DNA from: Comamonadaceae bacterium
GTDB taxonomy: Bacteria > Pseudomonadota > Gammaproteobacteria > Burkholderiales > Burkholderiaceae_C
Assembly: GCA_947373245.1 (NCBI GenBank)
Contig: CANBWY010000005.1
Span: 1-52,118 of the forward strand
Reading direction: 5' to 3'
Length of the DNA stretch: 52,118 nt
Position numbers and translations under genes: made by a program. The notes under the pieces were generated by a model. That model was not told the origin of the DNA and did no database searches. It saw nothing but the letters and a program-made list of their open reading frames with translations. Positions 8,042-17,258 of this stretch are shown piece by piece (the stretch's first letter is position 1; the number at the start of each line of letters is the position of its first letter).

Positions 8042-9773
8042 GCATGCGCTCGACCTGAGCGCAGAGCTTGGCGGCATCAAACGGCTTGAGCACCACGGCG
8101 TTCACGCCCGCAGCGGCAAAGCGTTCTAGGTCTTGTGGATTGACGTTGGCGGTCAGACCCAGCACCGGCGTGTCGCGCGCCGCTGGCTCAAGGCTACGAC
8201 GCAACGCGGCGGTGGCCTCGATGCCGTCCATCTCAGGCATGACCATGTCCATCAAAATCACATCAAACGTTTGATGGCGCAACGCCTCGAGGGCTTTGGT
8301 GCCGTTCTCGGCCTCGACCAGTTCGCAGTTCTTCCAATGATTTTTCAAAATCTGGCGCACCAGCAAACGGTTGATCGGGTGATCGTCGACCACCAAAAAG
8401 CGCTGCGCCGCCGCCATCGAGGTGCTGGGCGCCTTGTCATCGGGTTGCGGCTTTTCAGGCGGCGCGACCTCGACCAAGGGCAAGGTGAACCAGAACACAG
8501 AGCCTTGTTTTGGCGTGCTGACAAACCCAATATGGCCGCCCATCAGCGCCACCAAACGTTGCGTGATGGACAAGCCCAAGCCATTGCCACCGTAACGCGA
8601 TTGGATGTCATCGTCTGCTTGCACAAAGCGCTGAAAGATCTTGGGTTGTTGTGCCTCATCAATGCCAATGCCACTGTCGCCCACAGAAAAATGCACGCAC
8701 AAAGGCTGGCGTCGCACCTGCAAAGTCACATAGCCTTGATGAGTGAACTTGATGGCGTTGCCCAGCAGGTTCACCAAAATTTGCATCAACCGATGGCGAT
8801 CGGCACGGACCCAATGCGGCACGTTGTCATCGATGGTGCAGGTGTATTGCAGATGCATGCTCTCCACGCGTTGCGCGAAGAGGTCAAAGGCGTTGTGAAC
8901 GGTATCGCGCAGCGCGAAGGTTTCGCTTTGCACCTTGAGCTTGCCGGCTTGCAGCTGTGAGTAGTCCAACACGTCGTTGATCACCGTCAACAAGTGATCG
9001 GCCGATTGGCGCGTGTGGTTCAAAATTTTCATGGCCTGTGGGTTGTCGGTGACACGCGCCAACAAGATGTCGTTGAAACCCAAAATGGCATTCATGGGCG
9101 TGCGCAACTCATGGCTCACCGTGGCGATGAATTGCTCCCGCAAGGCCGAGGTGCGAAGCAGCTCTTTGCGTTTGTCTTCCAATTCCACGTGACGTTGCAC
9201 ACTGGCCTTGTAGGCTTGTCGGAACAGGTTGTCGTACAAAAACGGGACAGTGATGACAACGAGCGTCACGACCGTGTAACTGGCGAACGACGACACGACT
9301 TGTGCGATGCCCAAGACGGGGTGATCGGGCAACCACGCCTGCCACGTCACGTAGGCCATGGCCAACTCAACCAGCAGCACCAGAGCAAACCAGATCAACC
9401 CCGCGAGGCGGCTGATGGCATAAAACGGAATCAAGGGCACAGCGGCCAACCACGCCATGCGTGGCGAAAAAATACCGCCCGACAGCCAAGCCGCATAGCC
9501 AACCTCTGCCACCCCCGCCAGCAAACCCAGATTCACCGCTGCGTGTAAAGACAAGCCTTTGCTGAACAAAAACTGCAGCGCCAACAGCGCAGCGGCAAAC
9601 ACCAACGGCACAGGCACGCCACTGGGGTAAGGGGTGACCCAGGCCAACACCAGCATGGCCAGAATCAAACCCCACACGATGAAGAACAGATAGGGCAGAC
9701 GCCCTTCTCTGAAACGTTCAGGCAAGCGTGGCGTGGCCCACGTCGTGAAGTGCTCAAACGAGAAGCGACTCAC
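8010..9773 (-). CDS. Membrane hybrid histidine kinase with C-terminal receiver (copy 1)
   Basis: A 587-residue protein. About six hydrophobic segments (residues 25-185) form an N-terminal membrane sensor with the motif GGIFSPRMAW near 99-108. A short coiled stretch leads to the HisKA domain with phospho-accepting His221 in SHELRTPMNAILGF, then a HATPase domain with 'NLLGNAIKF', 'DSGIGI' and 'GGNGLGLSI' (about 335-432). The receiver (458-580) has the acidic pair D463/D464, phospho-acceptor D509 in LMDMVMPEMDG and a KPF motif. Its ATG overlaps the stop of the next kinase by four bases. Signal and output are unknown; no HPt or separate regulator is adjacent. Confidence 0.9.
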   Translation of the reverse strand: MSRFSFEHFTTWATPRLPERFREGRLPYLFFIVWGLILAMLVLAWVTPYPSGVPVPLVFAAALLALQFLFSKGLSLHAAVNLGLLAGVAEVGYAAWLSGGIFSPRMAWLAAVPLIPFYAISRLAGLIWFALVLLVELAMAYVTWQAWLPDHPVLGIAQVVSSFASYTVVTLVVITVPFLYDNLFRQAYKASVQRHVELEDKRKELLRTSALREQFIATVSHELRTPMNAILGFNDILLARVTDNPQAMKILNHTRQSADHLLTVINDVLDYSQLQAGKLKVQSETFALRDTVHNAFDLFAQRVESMHLQYTCTIDDNVPHWVRADRHRLMQILVNLLGNAIKFTHQGYVTLQVRRQPLCVHFSVGDSGIGIDEAQQPKIFQRFVQADDDIQSRYGGNGLGLSITQRLVALMGGHIGFVSTPKQGSVFWFTLPLVEVAPPEKPQPDDKAPSTSMAAAQRFLVVDDHPINRLLVRQILKNHWKNCELVEAENGTKALEALRHQTFDVILMDMVMPEMDGIEATAALRRSLEPAARDTPVLGLTANVNPQDLERFAAAGVNAVVLKPFDAAKLCAQVERMLTEKKSSLGS

Positions 9774-11524
9774 GTGCGCCCCCTTTGGGCATGGGCCGCG
9801 AGCGCGTTGGAAATTTTGGCAATCAGCTCTTGCTCATCCAACGGTTTGTGCAACACATCGTCCATGCCCGAGGCCAAGCAACGGTCATGGTCGACAGGGT
9901 TGGCACTGGCGGTGAGGGCCAGCACAGGCATGTGACACACAGGCGCAGAAAAACTGTGTCGCAAGGCCTGGGTGACTTGCAGGCCATCCATGTTGGGCAT
10001 GACCATGTCCATCAAACACAAATCAAAAGGCTGGGCGCGGAGTTTTTCTAAGGCCAACGGGCCACTGCTGGCCTCGGTGATGACGGCTCTGGGGAAGCAT
10101 TTTTTGAGCATCATGCGGGCGACCAACAGGTTCACCGCGTTGTCGTCGACCAGCAAAATTTGAATCACTTGCTCGACCAAGTGGCGCGCCATGTCTGCCG
10201 CCGCTTGGACCTCTTGCATCGCCACGCTGCGCAAAGGCAGCTGAAACCAAAACCGCGCGCCTTGCCCCAGCACGCTGCTCACACCCAGGGTGCCGCCTTG
10301 CAGGCTGACCAAGCGTTCACAGATGGAAAGCCCGAGGCCCGTGCCACCATACTGGCGGTTGGTTTGCACATCGGCATATTCAAAGCCGTTGAAGATCTGT
10401 TTTTGCCGATCAGCGGCGATGCCGATGCCGGTGTCTTGCACCTCAATCAGCACGCCAGCACCGATGGGCTGCGCGCGCACATCGATGTGGCCCGTGGCGG
10501 TGAATTTGAGCGCGTTTTCCAGCAAGTTGCTCAGCACTTGCACCAAGCGTTTGCGGTCACCCTTGACCCACATGGCGTGTACCGCTGCCGTTTCTAGATG
10601 CAGGGCAAGGCCTTTGGCATGGGCTTTGTCTGCGTAAGACGCCAACACGCTTGCCAAGGTCTCGCGCAACGCAAACTCTTGCACATGCAAGGTCAGGCGC
10701 CCTGCTTGCAGCTGTGAGAAATCCAAAATGTCATTCACCACGTGCAGCAGTTGTTCGGTCGAGCGCAGGATGTGGTCCACCACCTGCGCGTCCTCTGGGC
10801 GTTGGGCCAACTCGCTGCGCAAGATGCCGTTGAGCCCCAAAATGGCATTCATCGGCGTGCGCAACTCGTGGCCCACCGAGGCGATGAATTCATCTTTGTG
10901 CGCTTGCGCACGCAGCAACGCTTGGTGCGTGCGCTCGAGCTCTGCGTTGCTTTGGTCCATGTCCGCCACTTGGCTGCTGTGCATGCGCTCAGAGACCAGC
11001 ACCACATACATCGCCAAGCTGATGACAAACAATTTGTTGGCCACCGTCCAAACCATGACTTCGTTGCCCATATGAATGTCGCTGTTGACCCAGCCCTGTT
11101 GACTGAGGAGCAGCAACAGCACATTGGCCACCAACACCGCAGCCACCCAGAACAAAGCCGCCACTCGGTCGAGCAACAAAATAGCGGGCAGCGCCACCGC
11201 CGTCATCCACACCATGGCGGGTGAGTTGATGCCGCCCGTCAGGGCCGCCAAATAGGCCACGTAAGCCATCGACCACAGCAGCATGCCATGGGTGATCAAC
11301 CGGTAAGAGGCGCCTAGCAGTAAAAAGGCCCACAAGCCCCAATACCCTGCCGTACCAATCAAGTTGATGACGTGGTTGTAGTCTGGCTGATAGATGCCAT
11401 AAAACGGCAGAGAAAAGGCACCTACAAAAAACAGCATGTAGGTCAACAAACTGCGGCGACGTTCGAGCTGTGAGCCTTCGAAAAAACTCTTGGGCACGAA
11501 AACGTTGCGCATCGTTGAAAGCAT
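9770..11524 (-). CDS. Membrane hybrid histidine kinase with C-terminal receiver (copy 2)
   Basis: A 584-residue paralogue of the following kinase with the same layout: six membrane segments (about 25-180) containing GGINSPAMVW near residue 98, HisKA with His219 in GHELRTPMNAILGL, HATPase with 'NLLENALKF', 'DTGIGI' and 'GGTGLGLSI', and a receiver with 'LLVDDNAVN' and 'LMDMVMPNMDG'. The start is only seven bases after the parB stop, so it is very probably co-transcribed with the segregation genes. A second ATG at codon 5 is an alternative start. The paired kinases could heterodimerise or exchange phosphate; that is inference. Confidence 0.9.
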   Translation of the reverse strand: MLSTMRNVFVPKSFFEGSQLERRRSLLTYMLFFVGAFSLPFYGIYQPDYNHVINLIGTAGYWGLWAFLLLGASYRLITHGMLLWSMAYVAYLAALTGGINSPAMVWMTAVALPAILLLDRVAALFWVAAVLVANVLLLLLSQQGWVNSDIHMGNEVMVWTVANKLFVISLAMYVVLVSERMHSSQVADMDQSNAELERTHQALLRAQAHKDEFIASVGHELRTPMNAILGLNGILRSELAQRPEDAQVVDHILRSTEQLLHVVNDILDFSQLQAGRLTLHVQEFALRETLASVLASYADKAHAKGLALHLETAAVHAMWVKGDRKRLVQVLSNLLENALKFTATGHIDVRAQPIGAGVLIEVQDTGIGIAADRQKQIFNGFEYADVQTNRQYGGTGLGLSICERLVSLQGGTLGVSSVLGQGARFWFQLPLRSVAMQEVQAAADMARHLVEQVIQILLVDDNAVNLLVARMMLKKCFPRAVITEASSGPLALEKLRAQPFDLCLMDMVMPNMDGLQVTQALRHSFSAPVCHMPVLALTASANPVDHDRCLASGMDDVLHKPLDEQELIAKISNALAAHAQRGRT

Positions 11525-11531
11525 TTGAGCC

Positions 11532-12452
11532 TTAAGGCTTGCGGAGTTTGTCGATCAGCCCATTGAGTTCATCGAGCGAGCCAAACTGAATCGCCAACTC
11601 GCCCATTTCCTCCACACGGCCATGGCGCTTGACGCGTTTTTTCACGCGAACTTCCACTTGCGCGGTGAGTAAATCCGACAGCTCTTCTTCCACGCGTTTG
11701 ATGTCGCGTGATTTTTCACTCTTGGGCTTTTGCGGCACGAGGTTGAACTCGGCGCTGAGTTTTTTGACCAGACTTTCCGCCTCGCGCACCGACATTTTTT
11801 TGGCGCTGATTTGGTTGGCAGCCGTGATTTGTGTGCCACGGTCCAACGCCAGCAAGGCACGGGCGTGGCCCATGTCGATGTCGCCCGCCATCAGCATGGA
11901 CTGCACGGGATCCGCCAAATTGAGCAAGCGCAGCAAGTTACTGGCAGCGCTGCGTGAGCGACCCACCGCTTGCGCGGCCAATTCGTGCGTGAGGCCAAAT
12001 TCTTTGATGAGGCGTTGCAAGCCTTGCGCTTCTTCGAGCGGGTTGAGGTCTTCGCGTTGGATGTTTTCAATCAGCGCCATCGCCGCCGCCGCCTCGTTGG
12101 GCACGTTGCGCACGAGCACAGGCACGGTGTCGAGGCCGGCTAATTTGGCAGCACGGCTGCGACGCTCACCCGCAATGATTTCGTACTTGCCAGCGTTGGG
12201 GCCATCGGTGAGTTGGCGCACAAGAATCGGTTGCATGATGCCCTGGGCCTTGATGCTCTCAGCCAGTTCATACAAGGCGCCCTCGTCCATCCGGGTGCGC
12301 GGCTGGTACATGCCGGCCACCATTTGCGTCAACGGCAAGGTGCTGGGCAGGCCTTCTGCGGCGGCGGTTTGTGCCGCCACGCTGTCGTCCACTTTGGGGC
12401 CGAGCAAGGCCTCAAGGCCGCGGCCTAAGCCTTTGTTTTTTTTAGTGACCAT
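11532..12452 (-). CDS. parB: Chromosome-partitioning protein ParB (CTPase clamp)
   Basis: A 306-residue protein that loads on parS sites and spreads as a CTP-dependent clamp. The N-domain contains the CTP-binding signature GERRSR (95-100), followed by 'ENIQREDLNPLEEA' and a helix-turn-helix near 150-175 (QAVGRSRSAASNLLRLL). The C-terminal dimerisation domain ends in 'LDELNGLIDKLRKP'. The chosen start gives MVTKKNKGLGRGLEALLG, the usual ParB beginning with the ParA-stimulating LGRGLxALL segment; an upstream in-frame ATG would add 13 unlikely residues. The start overlaps the hydrolase stop by 11 bases. Three parS sites lie 2-3 kb away in rsmG and mnmG. Confidence 0.95.
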   Translation of the reverse strand: MVTKKNKGLGRGLEALLGPKVDDSVAAQTAAAEGLPSTLPLTQMVAGMYQPRTRMDEGALYELAESIKAQGIMQPILVRQLTDGPNAGKYEIIAGERRSRAAKLAGLDTVPVLVRNVPNEAAAAMALIENIQREDLNPLEEAQGLQRLIKEFGLTHELAAQAVGRSRSAASNLLRLLNLADPVQSMLMAGDIDMGHARALLALDRGTQITAANQISAKKMSVREAESLVKKLSAEFNLVPQKPKSEKSRDIKRVEEELSDLLTAQVEVRVKKRVKRHGRVEEMGELAIQFGSLDELNGLIDKLRKP

Positions 12453-12993
12453 GGTGTGTTTCTTCTGTGAGTAATTCTTGTAAAAGGGCAAAGCCGACAG
12501 GCCACTCGCCCAAGCGGGCCTCGGCGTTGATGTGGCCGCTCATGCCGCAATCGACCAGGCGTGAACCCCAGGCATGGGCCAGCGCACTGGCCCGCATGAG
12601 GCTGCAATAAGGGTCGTTGCGACTGGCGGCCATGATGCTCTTGAAAGGCAAACGCGCGCGCACGATGGGACTCCAGCTGTGGAGCATGTGCTGCATTTCT
12701 TGCCGCTCCACATCAGCGGGCGCCACCAGCAAAGCAGCCCTCACGCGTCCGGCATTTTTCGAATGGGCGGCCCACGCCGCCACCAACACACAGCCCAAAC
12801 TGTGAGCGACCAGCACAGGATTGGGGTTGGCTAACACGGCCTCTTCCAGCTGCATCATCCAGTCACCACGCAGGGGCCAATCCCAGTTGTGTTGCTCTAC
12901 ACGCGCGAAGCCGTGCGCGGACTGCCAAAGACTTTGCCAATGGTCAGGGCCGCTGTTGTGCCAGCCGGGAAGAATGAGGACGGGGGTGGACAC
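12442..12993 (-). CDS. Small alpha/beta hydrolase, RBBP9/YdeN family
   Basis: A 183-residue protein. 'ILPGWHNSGPDHWQSLW' at the N-terminus is the hallmark of the RBBP9/YdeN (DUF1234-like) serine hydrolases. The nucleophile elbow is HSLGC (Ser near 65), an acid is likely in 'ASRNDPYC' near 123-128, and the catalytic histidine in 'GMSGHINAEA' near 153. The physiological substrate of this family is not established. It sits between parA and parB, 14 bases after parA and overlapping parB by 11 bases, so ParB translation is probably coupled to it. That position is unusual because parA and parB are normally adjacent. Confidence 0.85.
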   Translation of the reverse strand: MSTPVLILPGWHNSGPDHWQSLWQSAHGFARVEQHNWDWPLRGDWMMQLEEAVLANPNPVLVAHSLGCVLVAAWAAHSKNAGRVRAALLVAPADVERQEMQHMLHSWSPIVRARLPFKSIMAASRNDPYCSLMRASALAHAWGSRLVDCGMSGHINAEARLGEWPVGFALLQELLTEETHHGH

Positions 12994-13007
12994 GATGTGC
13001 GCTGGGC

Positions 13008-13805
13008 TTAGAGCACTTTGACGCGCTCGACCATTTCGTGCGCAAAGTCCACAAAAGCGTGGCTGCCTTTGGCCGAAGGGTCAAACACCACACCGGGCAA
13101 GCCGTAACTGGGGGCTTCGGCCAAACGCACATTGCGCGGAATGACGGCACTGAACACTTTGTCACCAAAGTGGTCTTTGAGCTGCTCGCTGACCTGCTGT
13201 TGCAGGGTGATGCGCGGGTCAAACATGACACGCAACAAACCAATGATTTTGAGCTCGCGGTTGAGGTTGGCATGGACTTGCTTGATGGTATTGACCAAGT
13301 CGGTCAAGCCCTCCAGCGCAAAGTACTCGCACTGCATGGGCACGATGACGCCGTGGGCCGAACACAGGCCGTTGAGCGTCAACATGGACAACGAGGGGGG
13401 GCAATCTATGAGAATAAAGTCGTACTCAGCATCCACAGCGGCCAAGGCTTGTTTGAGGCGATTTTCGCGGCGTTCCAAAGACACCAGCTCCACCTCCGCC
13501 CCCGCGAGGTCACGGTTGGCGCCCAACACATCATAGGTTGGCGTTTTGCCGCGCGCACCCTCGGTACCCCAGTTGCTGCGCAGACGGGCCTCGGCCACCG
13601 TCGCTTCTTCTAGTAGCACGTCATACACCGACAGCGCCATCTCGCGCTTATCGACCCCAGAGCTCATGGTGGCGTTGCCTTGAGGGTCCAAATCGACCAT
13701 CAACACACGCTGGCCCACAAATGCCAAACCGGCCGCCAAGTTGACGGTGGTGGTGGTTTTGCCCACACCACCTTTTTGATTGGCAACACAGAAGATTTTG
13801 GCCAT
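13008..13805 (-). CDS. parA: Chromosome-partitioning ATPase ParA (Soj)
   Basis: A 265-residue Walker-type ATPase that binds the nucleoid non-specifically and is released by ParB, moving the origin region. The deviant Walker A motif KGGVGKTT is at residues 11-18 with the signature lysine, Walker A' is 'VDLDPQGNAT' near 38-47, and Walker B 'FILIDCPPSLS' near 131. The length fits chromosomal ParA/Soj, which lacks the N-terminal DNA-binding extension of plasmid ParA. The order parA-hydrolase-parB is transcribed away from rsmG; 23 bases separate it from the LysE-family gene upstream. Confidence 0.95.
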   Translation of the reverse strand: MAKIFCVANQKGGVGKTTTTVNLAAGLAFVGQRVLMVDLDPQGNATMSSGVDKREMALSVYDVLLEEATVAEARLRSNWGTEGARGKTPTYDVLGANRDLAGAEVELVSLERRENRLKQALAAVDAEYDFILIDCPPSLSMLTLNGLCSAHGVIVPMQCEYFALEGLTDLVNTIKQVHANLNRELKIIGLLRVMFDPRITLQQQVSEQLKDHFGDKVFSAVIPRNVRLAEAPSYGLPGVVFDPSAKGSHAFVDFAHEMVERVKVL

Positions 13806-13828
13806 ACAGAGCTTTCGAGAGAGAAAAT

Positions 13829-14443
13829 TTATTTAAACAATGCCAATTTCAGGCCAAAACCCACCAGCAACACGCCTGCTGTTTTGTTGAGAAGGCTTCG
13901 CACCATTGGATTCGCACGGATGCGCGCAGCCAAATGGTGCGCCAACAACACCAGCACCAAACCGTACGCCAAGGTCAACGCGGCAATGGTGGTCGCCATC
14001 ACCGCGAATGTGAGCCAACCTTGGTGAATGGCCGGGTCCACAAACAAAGGAAAGAACGCCATGTAAAACACAATCGCCTTGGGATTCAACACCGTGATGA
14101 ACAGGGCTTGGCGAAAGTAGTGCCCGGGTTTCATGGTCAACACTGGCGCATCGCCAAGTTTGGCTCTGAACAAGACGATGCCCAAGCCCAACAAATAAAC
14201 CGCACCCACCCATTTGACGGCGCCAAACAAACCGGGATAGTTAATCAGCACAGCGGACAAACCTGCCACCGCCAGCCACAACAACGCCTGGTCGCCCGTG
14301 ATCACACCCAAGGTGGCAGCCATGCCCGAACGCACCCCGCCTTGACCCGTCGCAGTGAGCAAGGCCAAATTACCGGGGCCCGGAATGGCCAAGAAGACAA
14401 GAATGGCCACGACAAATGCGCCGTAGTCCGCGATACCAAACAT
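13829..14443 (-). CDS. LysE/RhtB-family amino acid exporter
   Basis: A 204-residue inner-membrane protein with six predicted membrane segments. The first segment carries the family signature AIPGPGNLALLTATGQGG (about 20-37), followed by 'GVITGDQALLW'. 'VLNPKAIVFYMAFFPLF' near 120-136 is also diagnostic. It probably exports amino acids or related metabolites such as homoserine or threonine; the substrate cannot be told. It lies between rsmG and parA on the same strand (30 and 23 bases away), interrupting the common mnmG-rsmG-parA-parB order. Confidence 0.9.
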   Translation of the reverse strand: MFGIADYGAFVVAILVFLAIPGPGNLALLTATGQGGVRSGMAATLGVITGDQALLWLAVAGLSAVLINYPGLFGAVKWVGAVYLLGLGIVLFRAKLGDAPVLTMKPGHYFRQALFITVLNPKAIVFYMAFFPLFVDPAIHQGWLTFAVMATTIAALTLAYGLVLVLLAHHLAARIRANPMVRSLLNKTAGVLLVGFGLKLALFK

Positions 14444-14473
14444 AGCAAACTCAGATTTAAAACTGAGGGGAGT

Positions 14474-15148
14474 TTAACCGCGCATCCAGACGATGCAGCG
14501 CTCTGCGTCCAAACCCGGCACCTGGAGCTGTTCCACGTGAAACACTTGGGCACCTGGGGGCAGCACGGCCAGCTCTTGCTCGGGGTGTTTACCCTTCATC
14601 GCCATCCACACCCCGTGCGGAGCCAAAGCAGCCTTGGACCACGTGGTGAAGTCCACCAGCGAAGCAAAGGCACGGGAGCAGACCACGTCATAGGGCTGCG
14701 TCAAACTTTCCACTCGGGCGTGCAAACCTTTGAGGTTGGGCAATCGCAATGTGGCTGCCACTTGCTGAATGAAGGCCGCTTTTTTGGCCACCGTGTCCAC
14801 GCAAGTCACATCTATCTCAGGGCATGTGATGGCAATCACAATGCCAGGCAAGCCTGCGCCCGAACCTACATCTAACAAACGCAAACGCGATGGGCCAGAC
14901 GCTTGAGCATCAACACCCGACTGTGCCAACTGCTGCACAACGCGCCTCAGAGGCTGAATAACCGCCAAACTGTCAAGCAAGTGGTGGGTCAGCATTTCAT
15001 TGGCATCCCGCACCGCGGTCAGGTTGTAAACCTTGGTCCACTTGCCAATCAAATCCATGTAGGCCAATAGCTGGCCCTGCTGCGCATCGGTCAATGCGAA
15101 ACCCAAACCATCAAGCCCTTTTCGCAAAGCCGGCAACAAAGGATGCAT
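14474..15148 (-). CDS. rsmG: 16S rRNA (guanine-N7) methyltransferase RsmG
   Basis: A 224-residue SAM-dependent enzyme that methylates G527 (E. coli numbering) of 16S rRNA. The SAM motif LLDVGSGAGLPGIVIAI is at about residues 90-106, preceded by 'FTKVYNLTAVRD'-like 'WTKVYNLTAVRD' near 37-48, and 'VVCSRAFASL' lies near 155. Its ATG shares one base with the mnmG stop (TGATG), so the two tRNA/rRNA modification genes are coupled. A perfect parS-type palindrome is embedded near the 3' end and is translated as FHVEQ. Confidence 0.95.
   Translation of the reverse strand: MHPLLPALRKGLDGLGFALTDAQQGQLLAYMDLIGKWTKVYNLTAVRDANEMLTHHLLDSLAVIQPLRRVVQQLAQSGVDAQASGPSRLRLLDVGSGAGLPGIVIAITCPEIDVTCVDTVAKKAAFIQQVAATLRLPNLKGLHARVESLTQPYDVVCSRAFASLVDFTTWSKAALAPHGVWMAMKGKHPEQELAVLPPGAQVFHVEQLQVPGLDAERCIVWMRG
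14529..14544. promoter_or_regulatory. parS site 1 (in rsmG)
   Basis: TGTTCCACGTGAAACA matches the near-universal bacterial parS consensus TGTTNCACGTGAAACA at every defined base. It lies inside the rsmG coding region, about 2 kb from parB. Confidence 0.9.
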
Positions 15149-17178
15149 CAGACAGGCTCCACAACACTGGACTCAGCAGCAAAGCCTTGGACGCGAGAAC
15201 GCTTCAAGTGGATCAACAACAGCGAGATAGCTGCCGGCGTGATGCCCGACAAACGCGAAGCCTGCCCCAACGTTTCGGGGCGTTGACGGCTCAAGCGCTG
15301 ACGCACCTCGAACGACAACGCCGTCACCTGGTTGTAATCCAAACTCTCTGGCAACTTGAGGTTTTCGTAATGCGCAGCGCGTGCCACCTCTTCCCGCTGC
15401 CGATCGATATAACCCGAATACTTGGCCGTGATTTCGATCTGCTCAACGATGGTGCGACTTGTTTCACGTGAAACCTCGTCGCCCGCCAAAGCGTCGGCCA
15501 TCTCTTGGTTTTGGTACTTGCCTGCGTCTAGCGACATCAAGTCCTGGTAACTGACATCGGGACGGCGCAGCAAATCGGCCAAGTTGTATTCACGGTCAAT
15601 GGCCTTACCCAAGACCCGCTCAGCTTCTGCCGCGGGCAAGTTGCGCGGATTGACCCAGATAGATTTGAGCCGCTCTGTTTCACGTGAAACAGCCTCGCAC
15701 TTGCGGCTGAAAGCCTCCCAACGGGCATCGTCGACCAAACCCATTTGACGACCCAGCTCCGTCAGGCGCACATCCGCGTTGTCCTCACGCAGCTGCAACC
15801 TGAACTCGGCACGGCTGGTAAACATGCGATAAGGCTCGGTCACACCCTTGGTGGTCAAGTCATCCACCAAGACGCCTAGATAAGCCAAATCACGGCCGGG
15901 GGTCCAAGCCCCGCCAAAATCATTGGCGGCACCCGCCAAACTGCGGCACTGCAACGCGGCATTGATGCCGGCAAACAAACCCTGCGCAGCCGCCTCTTCG
16001 TAGCCGGTCGTGCCGTTGATTTGGCCAGCAAAAAACAACCCACCAATGGCACGGGTCTCGAACGTACGCTTTAACTCACGTGGATCAAAGTAGTCGTACT
16101 CAATGGCGTAGCCCGGGCGAATGATGTGGGCATTTTCCAAACCCTTCATCGACCGAACCAACTCGTACTGGATGTCAAACGGCAAACTGGTACTGATGCC
16201 GTTGGGGTAGTACTCGTGTGTGGTCAAGCCCTCAGGTTCCAAGAAAATTTGGTGGCTGTCTTTGTCAGCAAAGCGGTTGATTTTGTCTTCCACGCTCGGG
16301 CAATAGCGTGGGCCAACGCCCTCGATTTTGCCGGTGAACATGGGGCTACGGTCAAAACCGGAGCGAATGATGTCGTGGGTTTTCTGGTTGGTGTGCGTCA
16401 CCCAGCACGGCATGTGCTGCGGGTGCATGGATGCGCGGCCCATGAAACTGAACACCGGCACCTCACCGAGCACACCAGCCGAGGCTGCGCCCGTCGCAGT
16501 TTGTGAAAGCACCCCATCACCCGGCTGCTCTGTGCATTGGCTGAAGTCAATCGTGCGCCCATCGATACGCGGCGGCGTGCCTGTTTTCAAGCGCCCTTGC
16601 GGCAGCTTCAACTCTTTGAGGCGCGACGACAAGCTCACTGCAGGCGGGTCACCTGCCCGGCCACCGGCGTAGTTGTTCAAACCCACGTGTATCTTGCCGT
16701 CCAAAAACGTACCCGCGGTCAACACCACGGTGCGGCCGCGAAATCGAATACCCGCTTGCGTGCAAGCACCCACGACGCGTGCGCCCTCCACCATCAGGTC
16801 ATCGACCGCTTGTTGAAACAACCACAAATTGGGTTGGTTTTCCAGCATACGGCGAATGGCGGCTTTGTACAAAATGCGGTCGGCCTGCGCACGGGTGGCG
16901 CGCACGGCAGGACCTTTGGAGCTGTTCAAGATGCGAAACTGAATGCCGCCTTCGTCTGTGGCCAAGGCCATGGCCCCTCCCAAAGCATCGACCTCTTTGA
17001 CCAAATGACCTTTGCCAATCCCGCCGATGGACGGGTTGCAACTCATCTGGCCCAAGGTCTCGATGTTGTGACTTAAGAGTAAAGTTTTAGCGCCCATGCG
17101 CGCGGCAGCCAACGCAGCCTCTGTGCCTGCGTGGCCACCGCCAACGACAATGACATCAAACTCTTGGGGGTACAACAT
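15148..17178 (-). CDS. mnmG: tRNA uridine-5-carboxymethylaminomethyl modification enzyme MnmG (GidA)
   Basis: A 676-residue FAD enzyme that, with MnmE, installs the cmnm5 group on wobble uridine-34 of certain tRNAs. The dinucleotide-binding fold [14 protein letters not shown] begins near residue 9. '[23 protein letters not shown]' is present, given here by its core SIGGIGKGH, and the C-terminal helical domain mediates MnmE contact. I chose ATG 17178 because an AAAGG lies eight bases upstream and homologues start [15 protein letters not shown]-like; an in-frame ATG at 17202 would add eight residues. Two parS sites lie in the region for residues about 495-575. Its partner mnmE is 19 kb away, across the origin. 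Confidence 0.95.
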   Translation of the reverse strand: MLYPQEFDVIVVGGGHAGTEAALAAARMGAKTLLLSHNIETLGQMSCNPSIGGIGKGHLVKEVDALGGAMALATDEGGIQFRILNSSKGPAVRATRAQADRILYKAAIRRMLENQPNLWLFQQAVDDLMVEGARVVGACTQAGIRFRGRTVVLTAGTFLDGKIHVGLNNYAGGRAGDPPAVSLSSRLKELKLPQGRLKTGTPPRIDGRTIDFSQCTEQPGDGVLSQTATGAASAGVLGEVPVFSFMGRASMHPQHMPCWVTHTNQKTHDIIRSGFDRSPMFTGKIEGVGPRYCPSVEDKINRFADKDSHQIFLEPEGLTTHEYYPNGISTSLPFDIQYELVRSMKGLENAHIIRPGYAIEYDYFDPRELKRTFETRAIGGLFFAGQINGTTGYEEAAAQGLFAGINAALQCRSLAGAANDFGGAWTPGRDLAYLGVLVDDLTTKGVTEPYRMFTSRAEFRLQLREDNADVRLTELGRQMGLVDDARWEAFSRKCEAVSRETERLKSIWVNPRNLPAAEAERVLGKAIDREYNLADLLRRPDVSYQDLMSLDAGKYQNQEMADALAGDEVSRETSRTIVEQIEITAKYSGYIDRQREEVARAAHYENLKLPESLDYNQVTALSFEVRQRLSRQRPETLGQASRLSGITPAAISLLLIHLKRSRVQGFAAESSVVEPV
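15460..15475. promoter_or_regulatory. parS site 2 (in mnmG)
   Basis: TGTTTCACGTGAAACC matches the parS consensus at all but the last position. It lies in the 3' part of mnmG, where the minus strand reads it as the peptide VSRET. Confidence 0.85.
15676..15691. promoter_or_regulatory. parS site 3 (in mnmG)
   Basis: TGTTTCACGTGAAACA is a perfect 16-bp parS palindrome 216 bases from site 2. It is again translated as VSRET within mnmG. Confidence 0.93.
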
Positions 17179-17258
17179 AAAACCAACCTTTGGGGTGTGC
17201 ACAAATGCGGGGCGACGTGGGCTGGCTGTGCGCCGCCCTTTGAGCCGAGGGGGCGATT

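Noticed and set aside
9186-9196. CCACGTGA in a kinase gene as a further parS site
   Set aside because: Only the central palindrome matches; the outer arms (needed TGTT...AACA) do not.
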